Below are positions 25,464 through 35,070 of a DNA stretch of 64,000 bases, piece by piece. This stretch comes from Devosia sp. (lineage in GTDB: Bacteria; Pseudomonadota; Alphaproteobacteria; Rhizobiales; Devosiaceae), in NCBI GenBank assembly GCA_016713105.1, contig JADJPS010000006.1:62001-126000 (forward strand), in the 5' to 3' direction. Below the pieces are notes generated by a model that saw only the letters and a program-made list of their open reading frames with translations, was not told the origin of the DNA and ran no database searches. The position numbers and the translations under genes were made by a program. The first letter of the stretch is position 1. Each line of letters opens with the position of its first letter.

Positions 25464-27407
25464 ATGACCGAACCCCTGATCTTTCACCCGAGCGCCGCGG
25501 CTATCGCACGCACGAACACCACCGCAGCGCAGTATGCGGAAGAATATGCGCGCTCGGTCAGCGATCCCAACGGCTACTGGAAGGATCAGAGCCGCCGGCT
25601 CGACTGGGTCAAGGCGCCGACCATCATCAAGAACACCACGTTCGAGTATCCCGACGTCTCGATCAAGTGGTTCGAGGACGGCGTGCTGAACGTCTCCTAC
25701 AATTGCATCGACCGGCACCTCGACGAGCATGGCGACGATGTCGCCATCATCTGGGAGGGCGACGAGCCCGGCACGCAGGAACTGATCACCTACCGCAAGC
25801 TGCACGAGCGTGTCAGCCGCTGCGCCAATGTGCTCAAGTCGCTGGGCGTGAGGAAGGGCGACCGCGTCACCATCTACCTGCCGATGATCCCGCAGGCGGC
25901 CTATGCGATGCTGGCCTGCGCCCGCATCGGCGCCGTCCACTCCGTCGTGTTCGGCGGCTTCTCGCCCGATGCGCTCGCCGGCCGCATCAACGACTGCGAC
26001 AGCCGCGTGGTGATCACCGCTGACGAGGGGCGCCGCGGCGGCAAGATCGTGCCGCTCAAGAAGAACGTCGACCAGGCGCTGCAGGATTGTCCGGGTGTCG
26101 AGAAGGTGCTGGTCGTCCACAACACCGGCGCCGATGTCCTGATGAAGGGGGCGCGCGACGTCTGGTGGCACGAGGCGGCGGCCGGCGTCGAGCCGTTCTG
26201 CGATCCCGAGCCGATGCATGCCGAGGATCCGCTGTTCATCCTTTATACCTCGGGTTCGACCGGCAAGCCCAAGGGCGTGCTGCACACCACCGGCGGCTAC
26301 CTGCTGTGGGCCGCCTACACCCACCACAAGGTGTTCGACTACACCCCGGGCGAGGTCTACTGGTGCACGGCGGACGTCGGCTGGGTCACCGGACACAGCT
26401 ACATCGTCTACGGGCCGCTCGCCAACCGTGCCACGTCAGTAATGTTCGAGGGGATCCCCAGCTACCCCGATGCCTCGCGTTTCTGGCAGGTGGTGGAAAA
26501 GCACAAGGTCAACATCTTCTACACCGCTCCGACCGCCATCCGCGCCCTGATGGGCGCCGGTGCCGACTTCGTCGACAAGTACGAGATGTCGAGCCTGAGG
26601 CTCATCGGGTCGGTCGGCGAGCCGATCAACCCCGAGGCCTGGCTGTGGTACCACAAGCATGTCGGCAAGGGCCGCTGCGAGATCATCGATACCTACTGGC
26701 AGACCGAGACCGGTGCCTGCATGATCTCGCCGATGCCGGGCGCGACGCCCACCAAGCCGGGCTCTGCGACCAAGCCGATGCCGGGCGTCAAGCTCGAGGT
26801 GCTGTCGCCCGAGGGCAAGATCCAGGCTGAGACCAAGGCCGAGGGTGTGCTGGTCGTCACCGACAGCTGGCCGGGCCAGATGCGCACCGTCTACGGCGAC
26901 CACCAGCGCTTCGTCACCACCTATTTCGAGACCTACAAGGGCTACTACTTCACCGGCGACGGCTGCCGCCGCGACGAGGACGGCTACTACTGGATCACCG
27001 GCCGCGTCGACGACGTGCTCAACGTCTCCGGCCACCGTCTCGGCACGGCCGAAGTCGAAAGCGCGCTGGTTTCCCATCCCAAGGTCTCCGAGGCCGCCGT
27101 GGTCGGCTATCCGCACGACCTCAAGGGGCAGGGGATCTACTGCTTCGTCTCGCTGATGGCCGGCGAGGCGGGCAGCGACGCGCTCAAGACCGAACTCAGG
27201 AACTGGGTGCGCAAGGAGATCGGTCCGATCGCCTCGCCCGACCTCATCCAGTTCGCGCCCGGCCTGCCCAAGACCCGCTCCGGCAAGATCATGCGCCGCA
27301 TCCTCAGAAAAATCGCCGAGAACGAGTTCGGCGCGCTCGGCGACACCTCGACCCTCGCCGATCCGGGCGTCGTCACCGACCTGATCGAGAACCGGCAGAA
27401 CCGCTGA
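25464..27407 (+). CDS. acs: Acetate-CoA ligase (acetyl-CoA synthetase)
   Basis: AcsA, 647 residues, makes acetyl-CoA from acetate, ATP and CoA through acetyl-AMP. Signatures: YTSGSTGKPKGVLHTTGGYL (P-loop, A3), YWCTADVGWVTGHSYIVYGP, YWQTETGA, GDGCRRDEDGYYWITGR, and the C-terminal acetylation-controlled Lys in LPKTRSGKIMRRIL. The length is standard. ATG 25464 has GGAGG seven bases upstream; the Met at 25449 lies before that site. Confidence 0.97.
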   Translation: MTEPLIFHPSAAAIARTNTTAAQYAEEYARSVSDPNGYWKDQSRRLDWVKAPTIIKNTTFEYPDVSIKWFEDGVLNVSYNCIDRHLDEHGDDVAIIWEGDEPGTQELITYRKLHERVSRCANVLKSLGVRKGDRVTIYLPMIPQAAYAMLACARIGAVHSVVFGGFSPDALAGRINDCDSRVVITADEGRRGGKIVPLKKNVDQALQDCPGVEKVLVVHNTGADVLMKGARDVWWHEAAAGVEPFCDPEPMHAEDPLFILYTSGSTGKPKGVLHTTGGYLLWAAYTHHKVFDYTPGEVYWCTADVGWVTGHSYIVYGPLANRATSVMFEGIPSYPDASRFWQVVEKHKVNIFYTAPTAIRALMGAGADFVDKYEMSSLRLIGSVGEPINPEAWLWYHKHVGKGRCEIIDTYWQTETGACMISPMPGATPTKPGSATKPMPGVKLEVLSPEGKIQAETKAEGVLVVTDSWPGQMRTVYGDHQRFVTTYFETYKGYYFTGDGCRRDEDGYYWITGRVDDVLNVSGHRLGTAEVESALVSHPKVSEAAVVGYPHDLKGQGIYCFVSLMAGEAGSDALKTELRNWVRKEIGPIASPDLIQFAPGLPKTRSGKIMRRILRKIAENEFGALGDTSTLADPGVVTDLIENRQNR

Positions 27408-27450
27408 TCGGAGGCCCGGCGATCAGAAGCCGGGCCACGCCGGGAGTGTT

Positions 27451-27576
27451 TCCCTACCCTCCATCCCTCCCCCTCGCGGGGAGGGCCCATGGCATCTGGA
27501 CCTGTCACCGGCGGCCGGGCTTCTTCCTTCTCCCCTTGTGGGAGAAGGTGCCCGAAGGGCGGATGAGGGGTCTGCG
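27451..27576. repeat. Mosaic of two intergenic palindromic element types
   Basis: The 3-prime region of acs carries a CCCTCCCCCTCGCGGGGAGG hairpin (about 27463-27486), similar to the arms at 45885. It is followed by a copy (27526-27576) of CCTTCTCCCCTTGTGGGAGA-type repeat that ends TGAGGGGTCTGCG, matching the left arm at 44440. Such sequences occur as mosaics between genes of Hyphomicrobiales and may act as terminators or RNA stabilisers. Confidence 0.7.
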
Positions 27577-27781
27577 ATACTGGCGGGAAGCACCACTTCT
27601 TCACCTTTGATCGCTCCTGTCTGTCGCCGCGCGACCGGCTCGACGTCCCGCATAGGGAGGAGGCGATCGCGACCGCTTTCAACGCCATAGGCGACGGCCC
27701 CGGTGGGAGCTAGCGGTGCATCGGTGTTTCGCCGCAATCTCTTGGCACAAGCCCGCCTCCGATTCTCCGGGACCCTTTCCC

Positions 27782-28864
27782 ATGCGCCTCGCCACGACCC
27801 TGCTCGCATCGATCCTGATGTTCGGTGCTCTGCCCGCTGTGGCCCAGTCCCTCGACGGGATGGCGGGCCAGATGATCGTCGTCGGCTTCGGCGGCGACGA
27901 TGTCGGCGACAAGTCGGTCAAGGCGGCCATCGCCGAGATCGCCTCGGGCGGCATCGGCGGGGTGATGTTCCTCAAGACCAACGTCAAGAGCCGCGCCGCG
28001 GTCGAGGCGATGAACGCCGCCTTCCGCGCTGCCGCACCGGACGTCGTGCCGTTCATTACGCTCGACCAGGAGGGCGGGCTGGTCGAACGCCTGACCAAGG
28101 CCGTCGGGTTCACCGAGATTGCGGACGCCGCAACCATCGCGGCCCGCCACACCCCGGCGGAGGCCCGGCCGATCTACGACAAGCTGGCCCGGGGCGTCGC
28201 CGCCTGGGGCTTCAACGTCAACTTCGCGCCGGTCGTCGATCTTGCGGTCAACCCGGAGAACCAGGTGATCGCGAAGTTCGGGCGCGCCTACGGCAGGACC
28301 GGGTCGGTCGTCGCGGCCTATGCCGCCGAGGTGGTCGCGGCGCATCACGCCGCCGGCCTCGTCACCTCGCTCAAGCATTTTCCCGGCCATGGCTCCTCGA
28401 CCGCTGACAGCCACGAGGGCTTCGTCGACATCACCCGCAGCTGGACGGATGCCGAACTCGACCCCTACCGCAACCTCATCGGCGCCGGCTACGCGGACAT
28501 GGTCATGGTCGGCCACCTCATCGACACCGAGGTCGACCCGACCGGGGCGCCCGCGAGCCTCTCGGCGCCCTGGATCGAGGGCGTGCTGCGGGGCGACCTG
28601 GGCTTTGCCGGCGTCGTCATCACCGACGATCTCGAGATGGGGGCGATCCGCGACCACTACAACCTGCAGCAGACGGTGATCGGGGCGGTTCGTGCCGGCG
28701 TCGACGTGCTGCTGTTCTCCAATACCGCGAAACCCCGGGCGTCGCTCGGCGACGAAGTGCGCGCTATCCTCGTCGCCGAAGCGGGAAGGGACCCCGGTTT
28801 CCGGGTCCGGATCGAGCAGAGCTACCGGCGGATCGTGGCGTTCAAGGCGCGGGTTTCGCGCTGA
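27782..28864 (+). CDS. nagZ: Exported beta-N-acetylhexosaminidase (GH3)
   Basis: A 360-residue GH3 glycosidase, NagZ-like, which removes GlcNAc from peptidoglycan fragments. The catalytic dyad loop is KHFPGHGSSTADSHEGF, and the nucleophile lies in ITDDLEMGAIRDHYN. Substrate-binding segments LDQEGGLVERL (near residue 95) and FAPVVDLAVNP are present. The first 21 residues form a signal peptide (LATTLLASILMFGALPAVAQ). The protein is therefore exported, unlike the cytosolic NagZ of enterobacteria. I chose ATG 27782 for that reason. Confidence 0.9.
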   Translation: MRLATTLLASILMFGALPAVAQSLDGMAGQMIVVGFGGDDVGDKSVKAAIAEIASGGIGGVMFLKTNVKSRAAVEAMNAAFRAAAPDVVPFITLDQEGGLVERLTKAVGFTEIADAATIAARHTPAEARPIYDKLARGVAAWGFNVNFAPVVDLAVNPENQVIAKFGRAYGRTGSVVAAYAAEVVAAHHAAGLVTSLKHFPGHGSSTADSHEGFVDITRSWTDAELDPYRNLIGAGYADMVMVGHLIDTEVDPTGAPASLSAPWIEGVLRGDLGFAGVVITDDLEMGAIRDHYNLQQTVIGAVRAGVDVLLFSNTAKPRASLGDEVRAILVAEAGRDPGFRVRIEQSYRRIVAFKARVSR

Positions 28865-28965
28865 AGGCGGCCGTTTTCCCCACCTAAGGGCCGATAGGAG
28901 CGAAAACCGCTGCGTCCCGCGGGGCGCTTGGGGTAAACTTCTGGCGGACCAGCAGGGAGCGCGGC

Positions 28966-29775
28966 ATGATCGAGGAGGGCAGGGAGGTGCGGAAGGTCCG
29001 CGCGCTGTTCATCTCCGACGTGCACCTGGGGATGCGGCCGACGCGCATCAACCAGCTCAACGATTTCCTGCGCTGGCACGATGCCGAGACGATCTACCTC
29101 GTTGGCGACATCGTCGACGGGTGGCGGCTCGCCAAGAGCTGGTTCTGGCCGGCCGAATACCACCAGTTCGTCGAGCTGCTGTTCGAGAAGGCGCTGGCCG
29201 GCACCCGCATCGTCGTCCTGCCGGGCAATCACGACGAGTTCCTGCGCGAGTATCTCGGCACTTATTTCGGCGATGTCGAGTTCGTCGATCGCACCATCCA
29301 CACCACGGCGCAGGGCAAGACCTACCTCGTCATCCACGGCGACCAGTTCGACGTCGTCGTCGCCCACGCCAAGTGGCTCGCGCATGTGGGAGACTGGGCC
29401 TATCGCTTCGCGTTGCGCATGAACGTGGTGATCAACTGGGTCCGCCGCCGGCTGGGGCTGACCTACTGGTCGCTCTCGGCCTGGGCCAAGCACAAGGTCA
29501 AGAATGCCGTCAGCGTCATCGGCCGCTTCGAGGAGGCGCTGACGCTCGAGGCGCGCGAGAGCGGCTCGGACGGCGTCATCTGCGGGCATATCCACTATGC
29601 CGACATGCACGAGCGCACCGGCATCCACTACGTCAACACCGGCGACTGGGTGGAGAGCTGCACCGCCATCGCGGAAACCCACGAAGGCGTGCTCGAACTG
29701 GTCCGCTGGACCGAGACGCCGCTGCCCCGCAAGCCGCGCCGCCTGCGCCTCCGCCGCGCCGCAGTCGGGCACTGA
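28966..29775 (+). CDS. LpxH-like UDP-2,3-diacylglucosamine diphosphatase / metallophosphoesterase
   Basis: A 269-residue calcineurin-type phosphoesterase. Its dimetal ligands are spread over ISDVHLGMRPT, LVGDIVDGWR, VLPGNHDEFL, VIHGDQFDVV and CGHIHYADM, the complete set for this fold. In Hyphomicrobiales this longer LpxH-like protein is usually beside a family 1 glycosyltransferase, as here (141 bases downstream). So it may act on a nucleotide-sugar or lipid intermediate of envelope glycolipids, rather than be the only lipid A pyrophosphatase. The ATG (MIEEGREVRKVRALF) follows GGGAGCG. Confidence 0.85.
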   Translation: MIEEGREVRKVRALFISDVHLGMRPTRINQLNDFLRWHDAETIYLVGDIVDGWRLAKSWFWPAEYHQFVELLFEKALAGTRIVVLPGNHDEFLREYLGTYFGDVEFVDRTIHTTAQGKTYLVIHGDQFDVVVAHAKWLAHVGDWAYRFALRMNVVINWVRRRLGLTYWSLSAWAKHKVKNAVSVIGRFEEALTLEARESGSDGVICGHIHYADMHERTGIHYVNTGDWVESCTAIAETHEGVLELVRWTETPLPRKPRRLRLRRAAVGH

Positions 29776-29915
29776 CCCGGTCCGGCCACCGGCCGCCCGA
29801 CGCCCGCGAGGAGCCGCACGATCAAAGCGCGTGGCGCGGTCCCCGGCCCGGCACCTTCATATCCCTGACACCCGACTCCCGTCCACGACCTGACATCGTG
29901 CCAGGGGATCTTGCC

Positions 29916-30941
29916 ATGTCGCGGGTGCTGATCGTCACCGATGCCTGGTTGCCGCAGACCAACGGGGTGGTGCGCTGTCTCGAGGCGGTGGGGCGCGAAC
30001 TGGCGGCCCGCGGCGATCAGGTCAACTACCTGACGCCCGAGGGCTTCTGGACCTTCCCGCTGCCGACCTACCCCGAGATCCGGCTGTCGCTGGTCACGCC
30101 GATGACCATTGCCGGGATCGTGGCGAGGGGGACGCCCGATCACATCCACATCGCCACCGAGGGGCCGCTCGGCCTGCTGGCGCGGCATGTCTGCCTCGAG
30201 CAGGGGCTCGCCTTCACCACCAGCTACCATACCCGCTTTCCCGAATACGTCGCGGCCCGCATGCCGATCCCGACCGAGTGGACCTACGCCTTCCTGCGCT
30301 GGTTCCATGCCCCGGCCGCCGCCACGCTGGTGCCGACCGCCTCGCTGCGCGACGAGCTGGCCCTGCGCCAGTTCGACAATCTGCGCGTGTGGACGCGCGG
30401 CGTCGACCGGACCCTCTTCCGTCCCGGCCCCCGGACGCAGTTTCGCGATCTGCCCGGGCCGTATCTGCTCTATGTCGGCCGGGTGTCGGTGGAAAAGAAC
30501 GTCGAGGCGTTCCTCGCGCTCGATGTGCCGGGCAGCAAGATCGTCGTCGGTGACGGTCCGTCCCGCCCCGGACTGATGGCCCGCTTTCCCGAGGCGCATT
30601 TCCTCGGGCTGCACAGTGGCGAGGCGCTCGCGGCACTCTACCGCTCCGCCGATGTCTTCGTCTTTCCCAGCCGCACCGACACGTTCGGCAATGTCATGCT
30701 CGAGGCCCTGGCGTCCGGTCTGCCGGTGGCCGCCTTTCCGGTGATCGGGCCGCGCGACGTCATCACCGATCCGGCGGCCGGGGTGCTGGACGAGGATCTG
30801 GCTGCTGCGGTTCGCGGTGCGCTGCGCCTCGGCCGCGAGGGAGCCCTGGCGCATGCCGCCCGTTTCAGCTGGAGCCGCTGCGCCGACCTGTTCGGCGCGG
30901 CGCTGGTGCCCGTTCGTCCGCGGTTGGCCCGGGCCGCGTAG
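29916..30941 (+). CDS. Family 1 glycosyltransferase (GT4 type)
   Basis: A 341-residue GT-B enzyme related to alpha-mannosyl and diglucosyl-diacylglycerol transferases. It starts SRVLIVTDAWLPQTNGVVRC, where the conserved D-x-x-x-P-x-x-N-G-V binds the donor side. The donor-domain motif GRVSVEKNVEAFLAL and the ExxxxxxE signature in TFGNVMLEALASGLPVAAFP are complete. The acceptor is probably a lipid. It pairs with the LpxH-like gene upstream. The true start is ATG 29916, after CAGGGGATC. Confidence 0.88.
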   Translation: MSRVLIVTDAWLPQTNGVVRCLEAVGRELAARGDQVNYLTPEGFWTFPLPTYPEIRLSLVTPMTIAGIVARGTPDHIHIATEGPLGLLARHVCLEQGLAFTTSYHTRFPEYVAARMPIPTEWTYAFLRWFHAPAAATLVPTASLRDELALRQFDNLRVWTRGVDRTLFRPGPRTQFRDLPGPYLLYVGRVSVEKNVEAFLALDVPGSKIVVGDGPSRPGLMARFPEAHFLGLHSGEALAALYRSADVFVFPSRTDTFGNVMLEALASGLPVAAFPVIGPRDVITDPAAGVLDEDLAAAVRGALRLGREGALAHAARFSWSRCADLFGAALVPVRPRLARAA

Positions 30942-31033
30942 CGCACAGGATTAACGATGCGACCGTTGATCTTTGGGCGCCGGGGCGGCAGTGTCGGCGG
31001 CGTGCGCGGATTCTCCCGCCCGGAGCACACTTA

Positions 31034-32254
31034 ATGCCTTCCCCAGATATCGCCCCGCGGCTCTCGCCCGAGTTGCGCGCGGCGATCTACCATTTTTCCG
31101 TTTTCGGCACCAACGGCGCGATCTCGGTCTACTTCGGCATCTGGCTGGTCAATCGCGGCATCGGGCCCGACGAGATCGGCATCATCAACGCCGCGCCGGT
31201 GCTGCTCATGCTGGCGCTCAACGTCTTCGTCGGGCGAATCGCGGATCGGGCCAGCGACTGGCGCGGGGTGATCATCGCGCTGTCGCTGATCGCGGGCGCG
31301 GTGCCGGTCGGGCTGTTCTTCGTTTCGGGCTTCTGGGGCATCCTGCTGATCTGGACGCTGTGCATCATGCCGGCCTTCGCGCTGGTGCCGATCATCGATG
31401 CGGCCACCCTGCGGATGACGGAGCGGCGCGGGACCGATTTCAGCACGGTGCGGGCCTGGGGCACGGTGGGCTTCATGGTGGCGAGCATCGCCGCCGGGCC
31501 GATCCTGGGCTGGCTGGGCGATGCCGCCTTCGTGCCGCTGTTCGTCGCGCTCGCCCTCGGGCGGGCGCTGCTGGCTTTCCAGCTGCCGCGCTTCCGCACC
31601 GAGCGTGCGGCCACGGCGGTGGTGCGTGCCGGTGCGACGCGGCTGGGGCAGGTGGTGAAGCCCTGGTTCGTGCTCACTCTGCTCGGTCTCGGCATCCTCT
31701 ACTCGACCCATGGCGCGCTCGGCGCCTTCGGCGCGCTGCAGTGGAGCCGGCAGGGCATCCCCGAGGGCCTGATCGGACCGCTGATCGGCACCATGGCGGC
31801 GGCCGAGGCGGCTATGATGTTCGTCTGGAAGCGGCTCAACCTCAAGGTTTCCGCCCGCAATCTCATCATCTTCGCCTGCCTCGTGGCCGCCGCCCGCTGG
31901 ACGGCGATGGCGTTCCTGCCGCCCATCTGGGTGCTGTTCGCGCTGCAGATGCTGCACTCCATCACCTTCGCGGTCGGGTACCTCGGTGGCATCTACTTCA
32001 TCGCGAACTGGACCAGCGAGGAGATTGCCGCCGAGGCGCAGGGCTTCTCCTTCGTGCTGCAGCAGGGCATGTCGGTCGTGGCTCTGATCGGCTTCGGCTG
32101 GTTCTACGGCGCCATCGGGCAGTGGGCCTGGGCGGTGCTCGGCCTCTATTCGGCGGTCGGCGCCCTGCTGGTGCTGGTCTCGCTCCGCTTGCGTCCGCCC
32201 AGCCCCAGGCCCATCGGCCAAGACCAGCGCGCCGTCGCCGATCCGGCCCCCTGA
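31034..32254 (+). CDS. MFS transporter (first of two tandem paralogues)
   Basis: A 406-residue major facilitator with about 12 helices, in the HcaT/NupG-like MFS_1 group. Signatures: GRIADRASDWRGVIIA (motif A between helices 2-3), RAWGTVGFMVASI, and NWTSEEIAAEAQGFSFVLQQ near the C-terminus. Its sequence is strongly similar throughout to the protein at 32292. The substrate is not visible. The start MPSPDIAPRLSPELRA is supported by a nearby CGGAG. Confidence 0.88.
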   Translation: MPSPDIAPRLSPELRAAIYHFSVFGTNGAISVYFGIWLVNRGIGPDEIGIINAAPVLLMLALNVFVGRIADRASDWRGVIIALSLIAGAVPVGLFFVSGFWGILLIWTLCIMPAFALVPIIDAATLRMTERRGTDFSTVRAWGTVGFMVASIAAGPILGWLGDAAFVPLFVALALGRALLAFQLPRFRTERAATAVVRAGATRLGQVVKPWFVLTLLGLGILYSTHGALGAFGALQWSRQGIPEGLIGPLIGTMAAAEAAMMFVWKRLNLKVSARNLIIFACLVAAARWTAMAFLPPIWVLFALQMLHSITFAVGYLGGIYFIANWTSEEIAAEAQGFSFVLQQGMSVVALIGFGWFYGAIGQWAWAVLGLYSAVGALLVLVSLRLRPPSPRPIGQDQRAVADPAP

Positions 32255-32291
32255 AGCTGGCCCCTTGAAGCTCTTGGCCGGAGGCCCCCCA

Positions 32292-33494
32292 ATGTCATCC
32301 CCCGTCGCCGACGAGCGCGGTCCCAGCCCCGAGTTCCGGGCGACCGTCTACTACTTCATCCTGTTCATGGCAGGGGCCGTCATTTCCGTCCATGGCGGCA
32401 TCTGGTTCAAGGACCAGGGGCTCACCGAGGGCGAGATCGGCATCATCAACGCGCTGCCGGTGCTGATCATGCTGGTGCTCAACATCGGCATCGGCCGCAT
32501 CGCCGATCGCGCCTCGGACTGGCGGCAGGTGATCGTCCTCGGTTCGGTCGTCGCCGGTATCGCTTCGGCGGCGCTGTACTTCGCGCATGGCTTCTGGGGC
32601 ATCCTGATCGTCTGGACGCTGCTGTCGCTGCCGGCCGCAGCGATCGGACCGGTCATCGATGCCGCCACCATGCGCATGACGCGCCGGCGCGGCTCGCATT
32701 TCGGGCCGATCCGGGCCTGGGGCACGCTGGGCTACATGGTGATGCTGATCGGCACCGGCTTCATCATCTCCTGGTTCGGCGGCGGCATCTTCCTGCCGCT
32801 GTTCGTGGGGCTGTCGCTGCTCAGGGCGCTGGCCGCCTTCGGCCTGCCGCGTTTCCGCGGTCCAGAGGGCAGCGAGGTTCCGGCCGGCGCCGACACCGCC
32901 CGGCGCCTGCGCGACGCGATGAAGCCGTTCTTCGTCCTGCCGCTGGTCGGGTGGTCGATGGTCTTCGGCACCCACATCGTGCTCAACGCCTTCCAGGGGC
33001 TGCTCTGGCAGCAGCAGGGCTTCTCGGCCGACCTGATCGGGCCGCTGCTGGCGGTAGGCGCCATTTCCGAGGCGGCACTGATGTTCGCCTTCGGCCGCTT
33101 CGCCAAGCGGTTCTCGGCGCGTACATTGATCCTGGTCTCGGCGCTGGCGGCGGTGTTCCGCTGGACCTGCATGGCGCTGCAGCCGGGCCTCGAATGGCTG
33201 ATCCCGCTGCAGGCCCTCAATGCCGTCACCTTCGCGCTGGGGTTCCTCGGCTGCATGCACTTCATCGCCAACTGGACCAGCGACGAGATCGCCGCCGAGG
33301 CGCAGGGGTTCTTCCAGGTGCTGCAGCAGGCGATGACGGTGATCGCGCTGGTCGGCTTCGGCTGGCTGATGGGCTTCATGGGAGCCCAGGCCTATTTCGT
33401 CGCCGCCGCCTTTGCCGGCCTCGGTGCCGTGCTGATCTGGATGTCGCTCGGCCTGCACGGTCCGAAGCGGGTTGAGGAAGCGCCGCTGGCGTAG
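32292..33494 (+). CDS. MFS transporter (second tandem paralogue)
   Basis: A 400-residue sister of the preceding transporter, with 37 bases between them. The shared segments include GRIADRASDWRQVIV, RAWGTLGYMVMLI and NWTSDEIAAEAQGFFQVLQQ, so this is a recent tandem duplication by comparison with most neighbours. I chose ATG 32292 over the in-frame ATG at 32265 because GGAGG precedes it by seven bases. Substrate unknown; possibly aromatic acids or nucleosides, given the family. Confidence 0.88.
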   Translation: MSSPVADERGPSPEFRATVYYFILFMAGAVISVHGGIWFKDQGLTEGEIGIINALPVLIMLVLNIGIGRIADRASDWRQVIVLGSVVAGIASAALYFAHGFWGILIVWTLLSLPAAAIGPVIDAATMRMTRRRGSHFGPIRAWGTLGYMVMLIGTGFIISWFGGGIFLPLFVGLSLLRALAAFGLPRFRGPEGSEVPAGADTARRLRDAMKPFFVLPLVGWSMVFGTHIVLNAFQGLLWQQQGFSADLIGPLLAVGAISEAALMFAFGRFAKRFSARTLILVSALAAVFRWTCMALQPGLEWLIPLQALNAVTFALGFLGCMHFIANWTSDEIAAEAQGFFQVLQQAMTVIALVGFGWLMGFMGAQAYFVAAAFAGLGAVLIWMSLGLHGPKRVEEAPLA

Positions 33495-33560
33495 GTCGCC
33501 CCCGAGGCTGGATACGCCGGACGCCGCACCACCAAGAACAAGAGCCCCGCACAAACAAGA

Positions 33561-33582
33561 GCCCCGCGGTTTCCCGCGGGGC
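33561..33582 (-). terminator. Terminator hairpin for the gpr-like gene
   Basis: GCCCCGCGG and CCGCGGGGC form a perfect 9-base stem with a 4-base loop. On the minus strand it is followed by CTCTTGTTTG, so it fits best as the terminator of the long minus-strand gene that ends at 33609, and may also stop MFS transcription. Confidence 0.7.
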
Positions 33583-34644
33583 CAGTGAGGTCAACCTCTT
33601 GGTCTCGTTCAGCCGAGGCGGCCGCTGGCGTGCGCCAGCATGGTGTAGACCCGGCCGCGGTCGGAGAGCAGGTATTCGCGGCTTTCCTCGACCGGGCTGG
33701 GTCCGGTCGCGGCGCGCTTCAGCAACTGCTCGAACTCGGCCATGTAGGTGGCAGCGGTCTTTGCGAAATCGGCGTCGCGCTGGATGCGCTTCCTGACCTC
33801 GTCATAGGTCGCCTGCCCGGAGAGGGTGTAGATGCGGCGCGAGAACACGTTCTGCTCGCCGCTCTGGTAGCGCTGCCAGGCCTCGGCCAGGGCCGCCTGG
33901 TCCATCGAGCGGGCGATCTCGTCGGTGAGGGTGTTGAGGCCCTGCTGCGGCGGGGGCGCGACGGGAGCAGGAGCAGGAGCCGGGGTCGCCGGCTGGGCCG
34001 CGGCCGGGCCGGAGGCGTTGCGCAGCACATCGCGCAGCCAGCCGCCACCTTCCTCGGTTCTGGCCGCCGCAGCCGGTGCGGGCTTGGCTTCCGCCACCAC
34101 CTGCGGGCGTGGCGCGGTGACCACCGGTGCAGGGACATCCGGCATCGGCACGAAGCGCGGCTTGGCCGGCTCGGCGGCCCGTGGCGGCTCGTGGCGAACG
34201 GGCTCGGGACGGATGGGTTCGGGACGGGCAACCGGTTCCGGGCGCGACACCGGTGCTTCGTCGCGGGCGATGGACTGCCGGGTCGGCGCGGCCGGACGGC
34301 GGTCGTTCAGGTCGTGCGTCGCCGGCTGGGCCCGCACGATGGCGTTGAGTTCGGCCAGCGCCTCGATCTGCTCGGCGACCACGCGGCGCATGGCAGCCGC
34401 GCTCGAACGGGTCTCTTCGGGCAGTTCGATCACGCCGCGCGCCAGTTCCGAGCGCGTGCTCTCGAGTTCCGAGCCCACTTCCTTGGCGGTGGCGCGCATG
34501 GCGGCGGCCGTCTCGTTGAAGCGCTGCGTCGCCTCCTCGAGCGCCTGCTGCATCTCGAGGATCATCGTCGCCTGCGTCTGGCGCAGCGCATCGGCGGCCC
34601 GCTGGCTCTCCGAGCCGGCGGTATTGGTGAACGAGTTGAGCTGG

Positions 34645-35070
34645 GTGGCGACGCGCTGCGAGGTGTTCTCGAGCGCTTCCTCGAGCAGGTTGGTGCTCTT
34701 GCCGAGCACGTCCTGCACCTGCGTGGTGCTGGTGTGCAGGGCCGACTGCAGATGCTCGGTGGTCTCGGCGAGGCCGGTCCGGACCTGGGCATTGGTCTGG
34801 TCGAGCGCCGCCTGCACCTGCTCGGTGGTCGAGCTGAGGGCGGCCTGGACCTGGTGGGTGGTGCTGCCGAGCGCGTTCTGCAACTGGTCGGTGGTGGCGG
34901 CGAGGGCGGTCTGCACCTGCTCGGTGGTGGTGGTCAGCACCTCGTTGAGCTGGCTCGTCGTCTCGGTCAGCACCTCGTGGAGCTGGCTGGTGGTGCCGTT
35001 GAGGGCGGCGCTGATGCTGCCCGAGGTCTGCTCCAGCGTCTCGGCGACGTTGGACGTCGTCGAGGCCAGC
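34645..35070 (-). repeat. 11-residue (33-base) repeat array B in the gpr-like gene
   Basis: About ten to twelve degenerate copies of an 11-residue unit of the type TTSQLNEVLT, TTEQVQTALA, TTDQLQNALG. The unit is the apolipoprotein/right-handed coiled-coil period. The DNA shows imperfect 33-base periodicity, prone to recombination. Boundaries are approximate. Confidence 0.6.
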